Shown: positions 17,156 to 26,026 of the stretch, in pieces | Layout of the letters: each line of letters begins with the position of its first letter | How positions within the stretch are numbered: position 1 is the stretch's first letter | Origin: Sandaracinus amylolyticus | GTDB lineage: Bacteria > Myxococcota_A > Polyangia > Polyangiales > Sandaracinaceae | Assembly (NCBI RefSeq): GCF_000737325.1 | Contig: NZ_CP011125.1 | Location: 2,914,001 to 2,978,000, forward strand | DNA length: 64,000 nucleotides | Direction of reading: 5' to 3' | Notes under the pieces: model-generated | Database searches by the model: none | What the model saw: only the letters and a program-made list of their open reading frames with translations | What the model was told of the DNA's origin: nothing | Translations under genes and position numbers: made by a program

Positions 17156-18558
17156 GCACGAGCGATGGGCGCGTGCTGGTCGTCGACGACGACGCGGCGT
17201 TCCGCTTCGCGATGCGCAAGGCGCTCGGTCGCCTCGGCTATCGCGTCGACGAAGCGGCGGGCGGGCACGAGGGCGTGCGCAAGCTCGAGGTCGGCGATCC
17301 GCCGGACGCGGCGCTGCTCGATCTGCGCATGGACGATCTCGACGGGCTCGAGGTGCTGCGCCGGTGCTCGCGCGTGCCGACGAAGTTCGTCGTGCTCACC
17401 GGGCACGGCACGGTGGACGCGGCCGTGCAGGCGATGAAGCTCGGCGCGTTCTCGTTCCTCGAGAAGCCGGTCGACGCCGACATCCTCCAGCCGCTGCTCG
17501 ATCAGGCGATCGCCGAGGCGCGTCGCGGTCGCGGCGCGGCGTCGGCGGGCAGCGCGGCGAGCGACTTCGCGCCGCCGCTCGTCGGCACGAGCGCGGAGAT
17601 GGAGGAGGTGCGCTCGTTCGTCGCGCGCGTCGGGCCGACCGACGAGACGGTCGCGCTCTACGGCGAGACTGGCACCGGCAAGGAAGTCGTCGCGCGTCAC
17701 CTGCACCTGCGCTCGCCGCGCGAGAGCGGGCGCTTCGTCGCGCTCAACGCCGCGTGCGTGCCGCGCGACCTCTTCGAGAGCGAGCTGTTCGGGCACAAGA
17801 AGGGCGCGTTCACCGGCGCGACGGGCGATCGCCTCGGGCTCTTCCGCGAGGCGAACGGCGGCACGCTCTTCATCGACGAGCTCGGCGAGCTGCCGCTCGA
17901 GTCGCAAGCGAAGCTGCTGCGAGCGCTCGAGGAGCGGAAGGTGCGCGGCGTCGGCGAGGCGCGCGAGATCCCGGTCGACGTGCGCATCGTCGCCGCGACG
18001 AACCGCGATCTGTGGAGCGAGGTCCAGGCGGGACGGTTCCGCGAGGACCTCTACTTCCGCCTGCAGGTGTTCCCGCTGCGCCTGCCTCCGCTGCGCGAGC
18101 GTGTCGAGGACGTGCCCGAGCTCGCGGTGCACCTGCTCGAGCGCATCGGGGGCGCGCCGCGTCGCCTCGCGCCCGACGCGATCAAGGCGCTGACGAGCTA
18201 CGAGTGGCCGGGCAACGTGCGCGAGCTGCTCAACGTGCTGCGCCGCGCGTCGCTCTTCGCGACCGGCGAGGTGCTCGACGGAGAGCTCGTGCGGCGGATG
18301 ATCGCGGCGAGCGTCTTCGCGCATCCCAGCGCGACGATGGCGCGCGCATCGACGCCGGTCGCGCGCGTGCTCGCGCCGAGCGCGCCGTCGTCGAGCGACG
18401 AGGAGATGAGCCTCGCGGAGCTCGAGCGGACGCACATCGAGCGGACGCTCGCGCGCATGGGCGGCAACATCACGAAGGCGGCGACGAGCCTCGGCATCGA
18501 TCGTCGCACGCTGCAGCGAAAGCTGCGCGGCTACGGCATCGCCGCGGGGGACGAGTGA
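17152..18558 (+). CDS. NtrC-type sigma-54-dependent response regulator
   Basis: A 468-residue regulator. It has an N-terminal receiver (VVDDDAAF, phospho-Asp in LLDLRMDD, Lys in EKPV) and an AAA+ domain with [18 protein letters not shown] and [10 protein letters not shown]-terminal Fis-type helix-turn-helix follows ([19 protein letters not shown]). It starts at GTG 17152, overlapping the kinase stop (GTGA), with GGGAGG eight bases upstream, so translation is coupled to the RegB-like kinase, its obvious partner. RegB normally pairs with RegA, which lacks the AAA+ domain; here the output should be sigma-54 promoters. Another gene overlaps its stop in the same way, so at least three genes form one transcript. 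Confidence 0.94.
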   Translation: MSTSDGRVLVVDDDAAFRFAMRKALGRLGYRVDEAAGGHEGVRKLEVGDPPDAALLDLRMDDLDGLEVLRRCSRVPTKFVVLTGHGTVDAAVQAMKLGAFSFLEKPVDADILQPLLDQAIAEARRGRGAASAGSAASDFAPPLVGTSAEMEEVRSFVARVGPTDETVALYGETGTGKEVVARHLHLRSPRESGRFVALNAACVPRDLFESELFGHKKGAFTGATGDRLGLFREANGGTLFIDELGELPLESQAKLLRALEERKVRGVGEAREIPVDVRIVAATNRDLWSEVQAGRFREDLYFRLQVFPLRLPPLRERVEDVPELAVHLLERIGGAPRRLAPDAIKALTSYEWPGNVRELLNVLRRASLFATGEVLDGELVRRMIAASVFAHPSATMARASTPVARVLAPSAPSSSDEEMSLAELERTHIERTLARMGGNITKAATSLGIDRRTLQRKLRGYGIAAGDE

Positions 18559-19004
18559 TCGCGCGAAAGTGTGTGATCGCGTCCGCCGCGCTGCTCGTGG
18601 CGTGCGGCGGCGCGACGAACGCGGGCAGCACGACACCCGTCGACGCGCCGCGACGAGAGTGCACGGCGGCGTTGCGTTTCGCCGAGCCCGAGGTGGCGCA
18701 GACGAGCGACGAGGAGATGCCGCGCACCGCGATCGCGCTCGCGCTGATCTGCGAGGACGAGCCCATCCGCACCGTCGCGATCGGCACCGAGGTCGGCGCG
18801 TGCTTCAACGACGAGGCGAGCGACGGCGCGCTGCTGCGCGCGCGTTGTTGGTGGGCAGGGCAGGGCGCGATCGTGGTGGTGCGTCGCAACGGCGAGGTGC
18901 TCGAGGTGCTGCGCGCCGACGTCGACGAGCACACGGGCGCCGGAGCGCTCGAGCGGGTGACGCAGCTCGAGATCCCCGCGAACCACGTGCTCCACACGCT
19001 CTGA
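18555..19004 (+). CDS. Small lipoprotein of unknown function
   Basis: A 149-residue predicted lipoprotein. GTG 18555 overlaps the stop of the sigma-54 regulator (GTGA) and gives a short signal with a lipobox: [19 protein letters not shown]. The mature part has four cysteines and beta-rich sequence (TAIALALICEDEPIRTVAIGTEVG, GAIVVVRRNGEVLEVL). I recognise no family. Translational coupling to the RegB-like kinase and regulator suggests it acts in the same pathway, perhaps as a periplasmic accessory. It ends one base before the convergent gene at 19006-19473. Confidence 0.75.
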   Translation: MIARKCVIASAALLVACGGATNAGSTTPVDAPRRECTAALRFAEPEVAQTSDEEMPRTAIALALICEDEPIRTVAIGTEVGACFNDEASDGALLRARCWWAGQGAIVVVRRNGEVLEVLRADVDEHTGAGALERVTQLEIPANHVLHTL

Positions 19005-19005
19005 C

Positions 19006-19473
19006 TCAGTCCCAGTGCTGGAAGACGACCTCGCCGATGGTGCGCGGCGCCCAGTAATGGATCTGAGCCATCTCGGCGCGAGCGAGACGCTCGAGCGCTC
19101 CGGGATCCGCTGGATGCGCGAGCACGCCGAGCGGCACGACGACGAAGGGCTCGGGCGGGTCGAGCGCCTCCGGTGGCGGCGCGACGAAGCGTAGATCCAT
19201 CGACCCGCGATCGGGCGCCGGCTTCGCGAACACGATCCACGGATGCGTGCGGTGGACCAGCGCGCGCAGCGTGGACGTGCGCAGCCGCACCCGGAGATCG
19301 TGGAAGCTCTTGATGCTCGACGGATCGGGAGCGGGCTCGAACGAGATCGAGCCCGACCGCGCGAGCATCGTCGCGATCGCACGACGTGCATCATCGAGCG
19401 CGACGCGGGGCAGCGGCTCGTCGCGCACGTGGCGAAAGCCCGTCGCGCCACGTGGAAGTGGCAGGAAATCCAT
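19006..19473 (-). CDS. Conserved-looking hypothetical protein, 155 aa
   Basis: A 155-residue soluble protein without signal or membrane helix. Codon use matches neighbouring genes. Notable stretches are HDLRVRLRTSTLRALVHRTHPWIVF and a C-terminal QIHYWAPRTIGEVVFQHWD. No family is recognised. It is convergent with the lipoprotein gene and divergent from the gene at 19516, leaving only about 42 bases for a shared promoter region. Confidence 0.65.
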   Translation of the reverse strand: MDFLPLPRGATGFRHVRDEPLPRVALDDARRAIATMLARSGSISFEPAPDPSSIKSFHDLRVRLRTSTLRALVHRTHPWIVFAKPAPDRGSMDLRFVAPPPEALDPPEPFVVVPLGVLAHPADPGALERLARAEMAQIHYWAPRTIGEVVFQHWD

Positions 19474-19515
19474 CGTGCGAGCATGCCGCGCGCTCCCTCG
19501 CTACGCTCGCGATCG

Positions 19516-20010
19516 ATGTCGACGAGATCGCTGCCCTCCGGAGTGACTGCCACGCTCAGCGCGCCGCAGCGCGACACCGTCGAGGCCTGGTGGGCCGATC
19601 TCGACGACGATGCGCGCGACGAGTTCGAGCGGCTCTGGGACGCGCGCTCCGACGACACCGCGTACTACGCGACCGTCGACGCGCGCGGGAAGACCGAGTG
19701 GCACGAGCTGCCGATCCAGCTGCGCGGGTACTTCGTCGATCCCGAGACGCACCGCGAGAACGCGATGTGGACCCGCGATCTCAACGAGTACGTCAACTCG
19801 CACGAGGACGTGAGCTTCTTCCTCGTGCATCGCAGCTTCCACATCTGCCGCGCGCACGCGATCGCCCGCGAGGTCGCGCGCACCGGCGTCGTCCCCGCCG
19901 GATTCGCGTGCCCGTTCGCGCACGCCGCGTGTCCCTTCGAGCGCGCGCTCGACGGCGCAGCGGGCCGCGCGATCTGGCTGCTCCCGGTGCCCTGCCGCGC
20001 CCGCGGCTGA
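19516..20010 (+). CDS. Hypothetical protein, 164 aa
   Basis: A 164-residue soluble protein, acidic in its first half (DTVEAWWADLDDDARDEFERL), with HRSFHICRAHAIAREVA and two cysteines in ACPFAHAACPF near the end. No family is recognised. The start at ATG 19516 is chosen by where the coding character begins; ATG 19483 in the same frame is an alternative, and neither has a clear ribosome site. It is divergent from the gene at 19006-19473. Confidence 0.6.
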   Translation: MSTRSLPSGVTATLSAPQRDTVEAWWADLDDDARDEFERLWDARSDDTAYYATVDARGKTEWHELPIQLRGYFVDPETHRENAMWTRDLNEYVNSHEDVSFFLVHRSFHICRAHAIAREVARTGVVPAGFACPFAHAACPFERALDGAAGRAIWLLPVPCRARG

Positions 20011-20081
20011 GCCACGTTCCGCTCTCGCGCGAAAAACGTGACCGCTTCGGTTACCATCGCGTTTCCGGCCGCGGAGGATTC

Positions 20082-21974
20082 GTGCGCGCACTCAGCTTGG
20101 CTCCAGTCATCTGCTCGCTTCTTCTCGTCTTCGGCTCGGTCACCGCGGGGTGCGCCGACGGTGGCTCGAGCGGTCGTCCCGGCGACGGCGGCAGAGGGCA
20201 AGGCATGGACGCCTCGGGGTCGGGCGATGCCGGCCAGGACGGCGGCGGGAGCACTGCCGACGCGGGCACCGACGCGGGCCCGCCCGAGGGCGACGCGGGC
20301 CCCGGCGAGGGCCTCGAGTGCGAGGCGTGCGAGGCCGAGGGCGACTGCGCGCCCGGCAGCCACTGCATCGAGCTCGGCGGCGGCGAGGGCGTGTGCCTCC
20401 GCGTGTGCGAGCCCGATCTGCCCGACTGCGCGACGGGCTTCGACTGCGTCGAAGAGCTCCTGACCACCGAGCTGCCCGAGCCCGTCTGCGTGCCCGTCGG
20501 TGAGCGCTGCTGCGTCGACGGCGACGGCGATCACTACGGTCAGGGCGTCGGATGCGACGGCGCCGACTGCGACGACGCGACCGCGACGACGAACCCCGGC
20601 GCGACCGAGACGTGCAACGCGACCGACGACGACTGCGACGGCACCGCGGACGACGGCGATGCGTCGGCGCTCTGCGTGCGCGGCGCGCACGTCGCGACCG
20701 CGATCTGCACGACGGGCACGTGCGAGATCGCGATGTGCGAAGAGGGCTGGGACGACTGCGACGCGGCCGCGGACGGCTGCGAGACCTCGGTGCGCACCAC
20801 GACCGACTGCGGCTCGTGCGGCATGCCGTGCGCGTTGCCTCACGCGACCGCGACGTGCGCGTCGGGCACGTGCGAGATCGGCGCGTGCGACGCGGGGTGG
20901 GGCGACTGCAACGGGATGGACGCGGACGGCTGCGAGACCGAGCTCAACACGCTCGACTCGTGCGGCGCGTGCGGCGTGACCTGCGCGCGCCCGAACGCGA
21001 TGACCTCGTGCTCGACGGGCACGTGCGCGGTCGTCGGGTGCCAGCCGACGTTCGGCAACTGCGACAGCCAGCCGACCAACGGCTGCGAGACGTCGACGAC
21101 GACCAACGCGCACTGCGGCGGGTGCAACGTCGCGTGCGCGCCGTCGCGTGGCACGGGTGACTGCTCGACCGGGACGTGTCGCGTCAGCAGCTGCCAGTCG
21201 AACTACGCCGACTGCAACGACTCGGCGACCGACGGCTGCGAGGCGCAGCTCAACACGCTCGCGAACTGCGGCGCGTGCGGCGTGGCGTGCGGCGGCGCGA
21301 ACGCGTCGGCGAGCTGTGCGACCGGCTCGTGCGTGCTCACCTGCAACCCCAACTTCGGCAACTGCGACGGCAACGCGGCGAACGGCTGCGAGGCCGATCT
21401 CCGCTCGCTCGCGCACTGCGGCGGCTGCGGCATGACCTGCTCGCTCGCGAACGCCTCCGAGAGCTGCAGCACCGGCACGTGCACGCTCGGCACCTGCGAC
21501 TCCGGCTACGCGAGCTGCGACGCGAACGGCGCGAACGGCTGCGAGGTCTCGCACCGCGGCTCCGCGAGCTGCGGCGGCGCGATCGATCTCGGCGCGTACG
21601 ACGGCGATCTCTCGTGCGGCACGATCTGCGGCGGCAACGGCTCGTGGGATCAGTTCTCGTCGCAGAGCGGCCGCTCGAGCGCGTGGTTCCGCGCGCGCAG
21701 CGTCGAGGACTCCTCGTGCGACGCGGACATCGAGCACCGCGTGAGGCTCGTCTCGCCGGCGGGCGTCGACTACGACCTCTACGTCTATCGCGCGTGCGGC
21801 GGTGCGCTGATCGGGAGCTCGACGGCGGGCACCGGCGCGACCGACACCGTGACGTTCCGCGAGTCCGACGACAGCAACGGCGACGACGGCATCACGTACT
21901 GGATCGAGGTGCGCTACCACAGCGGCTCGTCGTGCTCGAACTGGACGCTGACGCTCGAGGGTCACAACTGCTGA
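20082..21974 (+). CDS. Cysteine-rich repeat lipoprotein with MopE-like metal-binding motif
   Basis: A 630-residue surface lipoprotein. GTG 20082 follows GGAGG and gives a signal with lipobox VTAGC. A Gly/Asp/Ala-rich linker is followed by a cysteine-rich segment. Next comes DGDGDHYG...CDGADCDD...ETCNATDDDCDG, the motif of the putative metal-binding MopE family. About seven tandem repeats of roughly 40 residues follow (pattern GTCEIGACDAGWGDCNG, DGCETxLNTxxxCGxCGxxC), each with six or more cysteines, probably disulfide-bonded. The last ~130 residues are a cysteine-poor beta domain ending SGSSCSNWTLTLEGHNC. Such proteins are common in myxobacteria and their role is unknown. Its stop overlaps the start region of the next lipoprotein gene. 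Confidence 0.85.
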   Translation: MRALSLAPVICSLLLVFGSVTAGCADGGSSGRPGDGGRGQGMDASGSGDAGQDGGGSTADAGTDAGPPEGDAGPGEGLECEACEAEGDCAPGSHCIELGGGEGVCLRVCEPDLPDCATGFDCVEELLTTELPEPVCVPVGERCCVDGDGDHYGQGVGCDGADCDDATATTNPGATETCNATDDDCDGTADDGDASALCVRGAHVATAICTTGTCEIAMCEEGWDDCDAAADGCETSVRTTTDCGSCGMPCALPHATATCASGTCEIGACDAGWGDCNGMDADGCETELNTLDSCGACGVTCARPNAMTSCSTGTCAVVGCQPTFGNCDSQPTNGCETSTTTNAHCGGCNVACAPSRGTGDCSTGTCRVSSCQSNYADCNDSATDGCEAQLNTLANCGACGVACGGANASASCATGSCVLTCNPNFGNCDGNAANGCEADLRSLAHCGGCGMTCSLANASESCSTGTCTLGTCDSGYASCDANGANGCEVSHRGSASCGGAIDLGAYDGDLSCGTICGGNGSWDQFSSQSGRSSAWFRARSVEDSSCDADIEHRVRLVSPAGVDYDLYVYRACGGALIGSSTAGTGATDTVTFRESDDSNGDDGITYWIEVRYHSGSSCSNWTLTLEGHNC

Positions 21975-22729
21975 CGCGCGGCGCCGCCGGCGTGGCGGCG
22001 CTCCTCGTCGCGGTCGGCTGCGGGGGCGGAGAGGTCCCTCGCGCCGAGCGCGTCTCGCGCGCGATCGACCGCGCGCTCGTGTACCTGCACGACACCGATC
22101 ACGAGCTCGGCGTCGACGTGCTGCTCGCGGCGCGCGCGTACGGCGCGCGGACCGGCGACGCGCGCGTCGAGCCGATGGTGCAGCACCGGCTGACGCGCAT
22201 GCCCGCCCGCGAGGTCGAGCGATACGGCGAGCTCCTCGATCTCGAGATCCGCCCGTTCTCCGCGCCACCGCGCGCTCCGATCGCCTCGGCATCGCGCGGA
22301 CCGTCGGACGACGAGGCGGGCGAGCTCGCGCAGCGCTGCTCGCTCGACGCGCGCGAGTGCCGGCTCGACGACGCGTGCCGCGCCTACGTCGCCGCCGACG
22401 ACCAGCGCGGCTACGCGCTCACCCACCAGGCGTTCGTCCTCGTGGTCGCGCACGCGCGCGAGTGCACGCTCGACATCGACGTGGACGCTCGCCGCGCCGC
22501 GCTCGCCGCGCGGCTGCGCGCGGAGCTCGCCGCCGCGGCGCGGGTCGACGATCTCTACGCCGAGCGCCTGGCGATGCTCGTCGCGATCGGAGACACACTC
22601 GAGCCGGCGTGGATCGACGCGCTGCTCGATGCGCAACAGCCCGAAGGCTGCTTCCCCTCCGATCACGACACGCGCTGCCATCCGCACGCGACCGGCCTCG
22701 CGCTCTGGGCGCTCTCGGCCGCGCGCTAG
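21971..22729 (+). CDS. Lipoprotein of unknown function, probable CTG start
   Basis: A protein of about 252 residues. A good lipoprotein signal appears if CTG 21971 is the start: (M)TRGAAGVAALLVAVGC-GGG. CTG 21971 overlaps the previous stop as CTGA. GTG 21932 would add 13 residues with acidic charge, and GTG 21992 would remove the positively charged part, so both fit less well. The mature protein is helical, Arg/Ala-rich, with cysteine pairs (RCSLDARECRLDDAC, CFPSDHDTRCHPHATG). The last part resembles a helical repeat fold (YAERLAMLVAIGDTLEPAWIDALLDAQQPEG). No function is assigned. It is probably co-expressed with the cysteine-rich protein upstream. Confidence 0.7.
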   Translation: MTRGAAGVAALLVAVGCGGGEVPRAERVSRAIDRALVYLHDTDHELGVDVLLAARAYGARTGDARVEPMVQHRLTRMPAREVERYGELLDLEIRPFSAPPRAPIASASRGPSDDEAGELAQRCSLDARECRLDDACRAYVAADDQRGYALTHQAFVLVVAHARECTLDIDVDARRAALAARLRAELAAAARVDDLYAERLAMLVAIGDTLEPAWIDALLDAQQPEGCFPSDHDTRCHPHATGLALWALSAAR

Positions 22730-22744
22730 CAGCTCGCTCCGGGC

Positions 22745-23023
22745 TCAGTCGCTCGAGCGCGGACGGAACGGGATCACCTTCGCCGTCTCGACGTCCGCCT
22801 CGTCGCGCTCCTGCTCCGCGCCCTCCGCGAGACCGCGATCGCGCTCCGCGTTCGCGAGGTACTCGTCGCGCTTCTTGCCCGGTTTCTCGCGCTCTGCCGC
22901 CCGCTCCCAGAGGTGCGCGGCCTCGAGGTACGCGCGCTTGCGCGCATCGCCGTCGCGCGCCGCTTCCGCCTTCTGCTCAGCGGCCTCCGCCTTCGCGACG
23001 TGAGGGTTCTTTCCGAAGCTCAT
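22745..23023 (-). CDS. Small charged helical protein, 92 aa
   Basis: A 92-residue, highly charged, almost wholly helical protein (AKAEAAEQKAEAARDGDARK, ERAAEREKPGKKRDEYLANA) ending KVIPFRPRSSD. No signal or membrane segment. It may be a TPR-like single helical hairpin. Function unknown. It lies 18 bases downstream of the NorR-like activator gene on the same strand and could be co-transcribed with it. Confidence 0.65.
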   Translation of the reverse strand: MSFGKNPHVAKAEAAEQKAEAARDGDARKRAYLEAAHLWERAAEREKPGKKRDEYLANAERDRGLAEGAEQERDEADVETAKVIPFRPRSSD

Positions 23024-23041
23024 CCGGCCCTTGTAGCGCGC

Positions 23042-24592
23042 CTAACGCGCGCTCGCCGGATCCATCCCGAGCTTCTTCATGCGCGACTGCAGCGTGCTCG
23101 GAGGCACGCCGAGGATCTTCGCCGCGCCCCGCTCGCCGTAGATGCGCCCTTCGGTCGCGCGCAGCACCGCGGCGATGTGACGCCGCTCGTTCTCCGCGAG
23201 CGACACGAGCTCTCCGTCGCCGCCGCGCGTCTTCTTCGTGCTCACCGGCGCCCGCTCGCTCATCCCGAGATCGACCGGCCCGAGCGCGCCGCTCGCGCTG
23301 AGGATCGCCGCGCGCTCGAGCACGTTCGCGAGCTCGCGGATGTTGCCGGGCCAGCGATGCCGCGCGAGCGCCTCGATGCCCTCGCTCGTCACGTGCACGC
23401 CGCGACGCGAGGTGCGCGCACGCTGCTCCGAGAGCAAGTGGTCGCAGAGCGCGGGCAGATCCTCGAGCCGCTCGCGCAGCGCGGGCAGTCGCAGCGGGAA
23501 CACGTCCAGCCGGTAGTACAGGTCCTCGCGGAAGCGGCCTTCCTGCACCGCGCGCGCGAGGTCGACGTGCGTCGCGGCGACGATGCGCACGTCGACCTTG
23601 ATCGTGCGATCGCTGCCGACCGCCTGGAGCTCGCCGGTCTGCAGCACGCGCAGCAGCTTCGCCTGCAGCTCGAGCGGCAGCTCGCCGATCTCGTCGAGGA
23701 ACAGCGTCCCGCCGTTCGCGGTGCGGAAGCGCCCGCTGCGCTCGCGCGTCGCGCCGGTGAACGCGCCGCGGTCGTGCCCGAAGAGCTCGCTCTCGAGCAG
23801 CCCCTCGGGGATCGCCGCGCAGTTCACCACGACGAAGGGCCGCTCGCGCCGCGCGCTCCAGCGATGGATCGCGTGCGCGAGGCGCTCCTTGCCGGTGCCG
23901 GTCTCGCCGAGGATCAGCACCGGCGTGCTCGTGCCCGCGACCTGTCGCGCCTTGCGGGCGAGCTCGCGCACCGCGGGGCTCGCGCTCGTCTCGAGCACAC
24001 CGCCTTGTTCGCCGCCCTCGAGCCGTTCCTCGAGCAGGCGCGCGTGCTCGCGGCTCTGCGCGCCCAGCCGCGCCAGCGACGCGCTCTGCTCCGCGCTGCG
24101 GATCGCGAGCGCGAGGATGCGCCCGTAGATCTCGACGAGGTCGACGACGCTCTGCGGGTAGGTCACGCACTCGCGCCGATCGAGCGAGAGCACGCCGAAC
24201 GGGCGCTCCCCCGCCGCGAGCGGCACGACCATGCAGGCGTGGCCCGCCGGCAGATCGATCACGCCGTCGAAGGGATCGCCGTCGCCGTGCGCGTGATCGT
24301 CCTCGGTGTACGCGCGCGCGCGGCGCGTCTCGAGCGCCTCGCGGATCGTCGGGAACGCGTCGAGGTCGAGGCGATGCGAGCGCACCTCCGCGCGCGCCAG
24401 CGGACCGCGCATCGCGCGCACGACGAGCTGCTCTCCCTCGAGCTCGAACACGCACGCGAGGTCGTACGGAGCGAGCTTCGCGAGCCAGTCGAGCCCGCGT
24501 CGCAGCAGGTCGTCGACGTCGGCCTCTTCGCTCGCGGCGAGGGTCGCGAGGTCGGCGAGATCGCGGGTGAGATCGAGCGTGGAGTCCGGCAC
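23042..24592 (-). CDS. NorR-like GAF sigma-54 activator
   Basis: A 516-residue enhancer-binding protein. The N-terminal GAF domain (about 20-170) follows NorR closely. DPFDG (Asp 106, Asp 109), HAC (His 118, Cys 120) and LSLD (Asp 138) sit at the spacing of NorR Asp96, Asp99, His111, Cys113 and Asp131, the proposed ligands of its NO-binding iron. The NorR Arg75 position appears to be Thr. The AAA+ domain has [18 protein letters not shown] and LFLDEIGE; the Fis-type helix-turn-helix is at the end ([19 protein letters not shown]). I chose GTG 24592, since longer frames would run through the operator and promoter region. It is divergent from ahpC and very likely controls it. Confidence 0.88.
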   Translation of the reverse strand: MPDSTLDLTRDLADLATLAASEEADVDDLLRRGLDWLAKLAPYDLACVFELEGEQLVVRAMRGPLARAEVRSHRLDLDAFPTIREALETRRARAYTEDDHAHGDGDPFDGVIDLPAGHACMVVPLAAGERPFGVLSLDRRECVTYPQSVVDLVEIYGRILALAIRSAEQSASLARLGAQSREHARLLEERLEGGEQGGVLETSASPAVRELARKARQVAGTSTPVLILGETGTGKERLAHAIHRWSARRERPFVVVNCAAIPEGLLESELFGHDRGAFTGATRERSGRFRTANGGTLFLDEIGELPLELQAKLLRVLQTGELQAVGSDRTIKVDVRIVAATHVDLARAVQEGRFREDLYYRLDVFPLRLPALRERLEDLPALCDHLLSEQRARTSRRGVHVTSEGIEALARHRWPGNIRELANVLERAAILSASGALGPVDLGMSERAPVSTKKTRGGDGELVSLAENERRHIAAVLRATEGRIYGERGAAKILGVPPSTLQSRMKKLGMDPASAR

Positions 24593-24614
24593 GCCGAGAG
24601 TTGTGGCACCGGTC

Positions 24615-24680
24615 CACCGAAATGTCGATGCCTGGCGCGTCACCCGCCAGTCGGTGCGGCCGAGCACCGTGATATCGGTG
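24615..24680. promoter_or_regulatory. Three 16-bp inverted repeats, likely activator binding sites
   Basis: Three copies of a CACCG-N6-CGGTG type inverted repeat: CACCG-AAATGT-CGATG (24615-24630), CACCC-GCCAGT-CGGTG (24641-24656) and CACCG-TGATAT-CGGTG (24665-24680). Centres are 26 and 24 bases apart. They lie between the divergent activator and ahpC genes, about 49-99 bases upstream of the -24 element, the usual place for enhancer sites. NorR of E. coli also needs three sites. Confidence 0.7.
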
Positions 24681-24718
24681 ACAGTCGTGCGCGATCGCAG
24701 AATTTGATGCGTTTTTCC

Positions 24719-24735
24719 CTGGCACGCGGCGCGCA
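24719..24735 (+). promoter_or_regulatory. Sigma-54 (-24/-12) promoter of ahpC
   Basis: CTGGCACGCGGCGCGCA matches the -24 part YTGGCACG fully. GC of the -12 element lies at the right distance (GG at 24721-24722, GC at 24733-24734), although the TT before GC is GC here. Transcription would start near 24746, 26 bases before ATG 24772. Confidence 0.7.
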
Positions 24736-24771
24736 ATGAGCCCCGGTCGAACCACACAGGAGAGACCCGAA

Positions 24772-25323
24772 ATGTTGACCGTCGGAGACAAGCTTCCCGC
24801 CTTCTCGCTCCAGTCCGTCGTCTCGCTCGACGAGGGCCGCGAGTTCGAGACCCTCAGCGAGCGCAGCCACGCCGGACGCTGGCAGGTGCTCTTCTTCTGG
24901 CCGATGGACTTCACGTTCATCTGCCCGACCGAGATCGCCGAGTTCGGTCGCCGTCATCGCGACTTCACCGATCGCGACGCGGTGATCCTCGGCGCGAGCA
25001 CCGACACCCACTACGTCCACCTCGCGTGGCGCAAGCAGCACCCCGATCTGCGCGCGCTGCCCTTCCCGATGCTCGCCGACACCAAGCGCGAGCTCAGCCA
25101 GGCGCTCGGCATCCTGCACAAGCAGGACGGCGTGCCGCTCCGCGCGACGTTCATCGTCGATCCCGACGGCATCATCCGCTGGGCCTCGGTGAACGACCTC
25201 TCGGTCGGCCGCAGCGTCGACGAGGTGCTGCGCGTGCTCGACGCGCTGCAGACCGACGAGCTCTGCCCGTGCAACTGGAAGAAGGGCGACGAGACCCTCA
25301 CGCCGAAGAAGGAGGCCGCGTGA
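24772..25323 (+). CDS. ahpC: Alkyl hydroperoxide reductase/peroxynitrite reductase peroxiredoxin (mycobacterial AhpC type)
   Basis: A 183-residue 2-Cys peroxiredoxin of the AhpC/TSA family. The peroxidatic Cys is in [14 protein letters not shown] (PxxxTxxC). The C-terminus has [15 protein letters not shown] with two cysteines, the layout of Mycobacterium tuberculosis AhpC (DELCxCNW), which is recycled by AhpD rather than AhpF. Substrates in that family are organic hydroperoxides, H2O2 and peroxynitrite. ATG 24772 follows AGGAGAG. A sigma-54 promoter and three inverted repeats lie upstream, divergent from the NorR-like activator. The stop overlaps the ahpD start. Confidence 0.95.
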   Translation: MLTVGDKLPAFSLQSVVSLDEGREFETLSERSHAGRWQVLFFWPMDFTFICPTEIAEFGRRHRDFTDRDAVILGASTDTHYVHLAWRKQHPDLRALPFPMLADTKRELSQALGILHKQDGVPLRATFIVDPDGIIRWASVNDLSVGRSVDEVLRVLDALQTDELCPCNWKKGDETLTPKKEAA

Positions 25324-25883
25324 GCCCGCTCTCGCCGACCGCCGAGGCCGCGACGATCGACGTGGAGCGCATCCGTGACGCGCTCCCCGAGGCCGCCTCG
25401 GATCTGCGCCTGAACCTGCAGAGCGTGCTCGGAGACGGCGCGCTCACGCCGGTGCAGCGCTACGGCGTCGCGATCGCGTGCGCCTACGCATCGCGCGAGA
25501 GCGATCTCGTGCGCGCGCTGATCACCACCGCTCGGGCCCACGTCGAGCCCGCGCTCCTCGATCCCGCGATCGACGACGCGCGCGCCGCCGCGGCGCTCAT
25601 GGGCATGAACAACGTCTACTACCGCTTCCGACACCTCGTCGCGAAGGAGTCGTACTCGCAGATGCCGGCGCGGCTGCGCATGCAGCGCATCGCGCGCACG
25701 AAGGGACCGAAGCTCGACTTCGAGCTCTTCTGCCTCGCGGTCTCTGCGATCGGCAACTGCGAGACGTGCATCCGCTCGCACGAGGACGTGCTGACGAAGG
25801 GCGGCGTCACCGAGGCCGCGATCCACGACGCCGTCCGCATCGCCGCGACGGTCCACGGCGTCGCGGTCGCGCTCTCCACGTGA
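25320..25883 (+). CDS. ahpD: AhpD-family alkylhydroperoxidase (AhpC reductase partner)
   Basis: A 187-residue AhpD-type protein of the all-helical carboxymuconolactone decarboxylase fold. The active-site motif is NCETCIRSHEDVL (CxxC-xxx-H); in M. tuberculosis this Cys pair and His pass electrons to AhpC. Length matches AhpD (about 177). GTG 25320 overlaps the ahpC stop (GTGA) with AAGGAGG inside the end of ahpC, so the two are translationally coupled. The electron donor that would reduce AhpD (lipoamide system) is not in this window. Confidence 0.94.
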   Translation: MSPLSPTAEAATIDVERIRDALPEAASDLRLNLQSVLGDGALTPVQRYGVAIACAYASRESDLVRALITTARAHVEPALLDPAIDDARAAAALMGMNNVYYRFRHLVAKESYSQMPARLRMQRIARTKGPKLDFELFCLAVSAIGNCETCIRSHEDVLTKGGVTEAAIHDAVRIAATVHGVAVALST

Positions 25884-25901
25884 TCGCGATTTTCGCCCGC
25901 A

Positions 25902-25923
25902 GCCCCCTCGACGACGAGGGGGC
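25902..25923. terminator. Strong GC hairpin between ahpD and dps
   Basis: A perfect nine-base stem GCCCCCTCG with CGAGGGGGC around an ACGA loop, 18 bases after the ahpD stop. There is no T-run downstream, so it may be an attenuating or transcript-protecting hairpin rather than a true intrinsic terminator. Confidence 0.4.
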
Positions 25924-26026
25924 GCGGGTCGAAGTACTCTCCGCTCGAGAACGCGATCACCGCCTCAGCAGCACCGGGTCGGCGAGCCCACGACACGCCG
26001 CGCACGCGGCACAGGGAGGACGAACG

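Noticed and set aside
24593-24757. Longer N-terminus for the NorR-like activator (ATG 24757)
   Set aside because: It would run across the three inverted repeats and the ahpC sigma-54 promoter and adds residues unlike any GAF protein.
25902-25923. Confident rho-independent terminator between ahpD and dps
   Set aside because: The stem is strong but no T-run follows; listed only as a hairpin of uncertain role.
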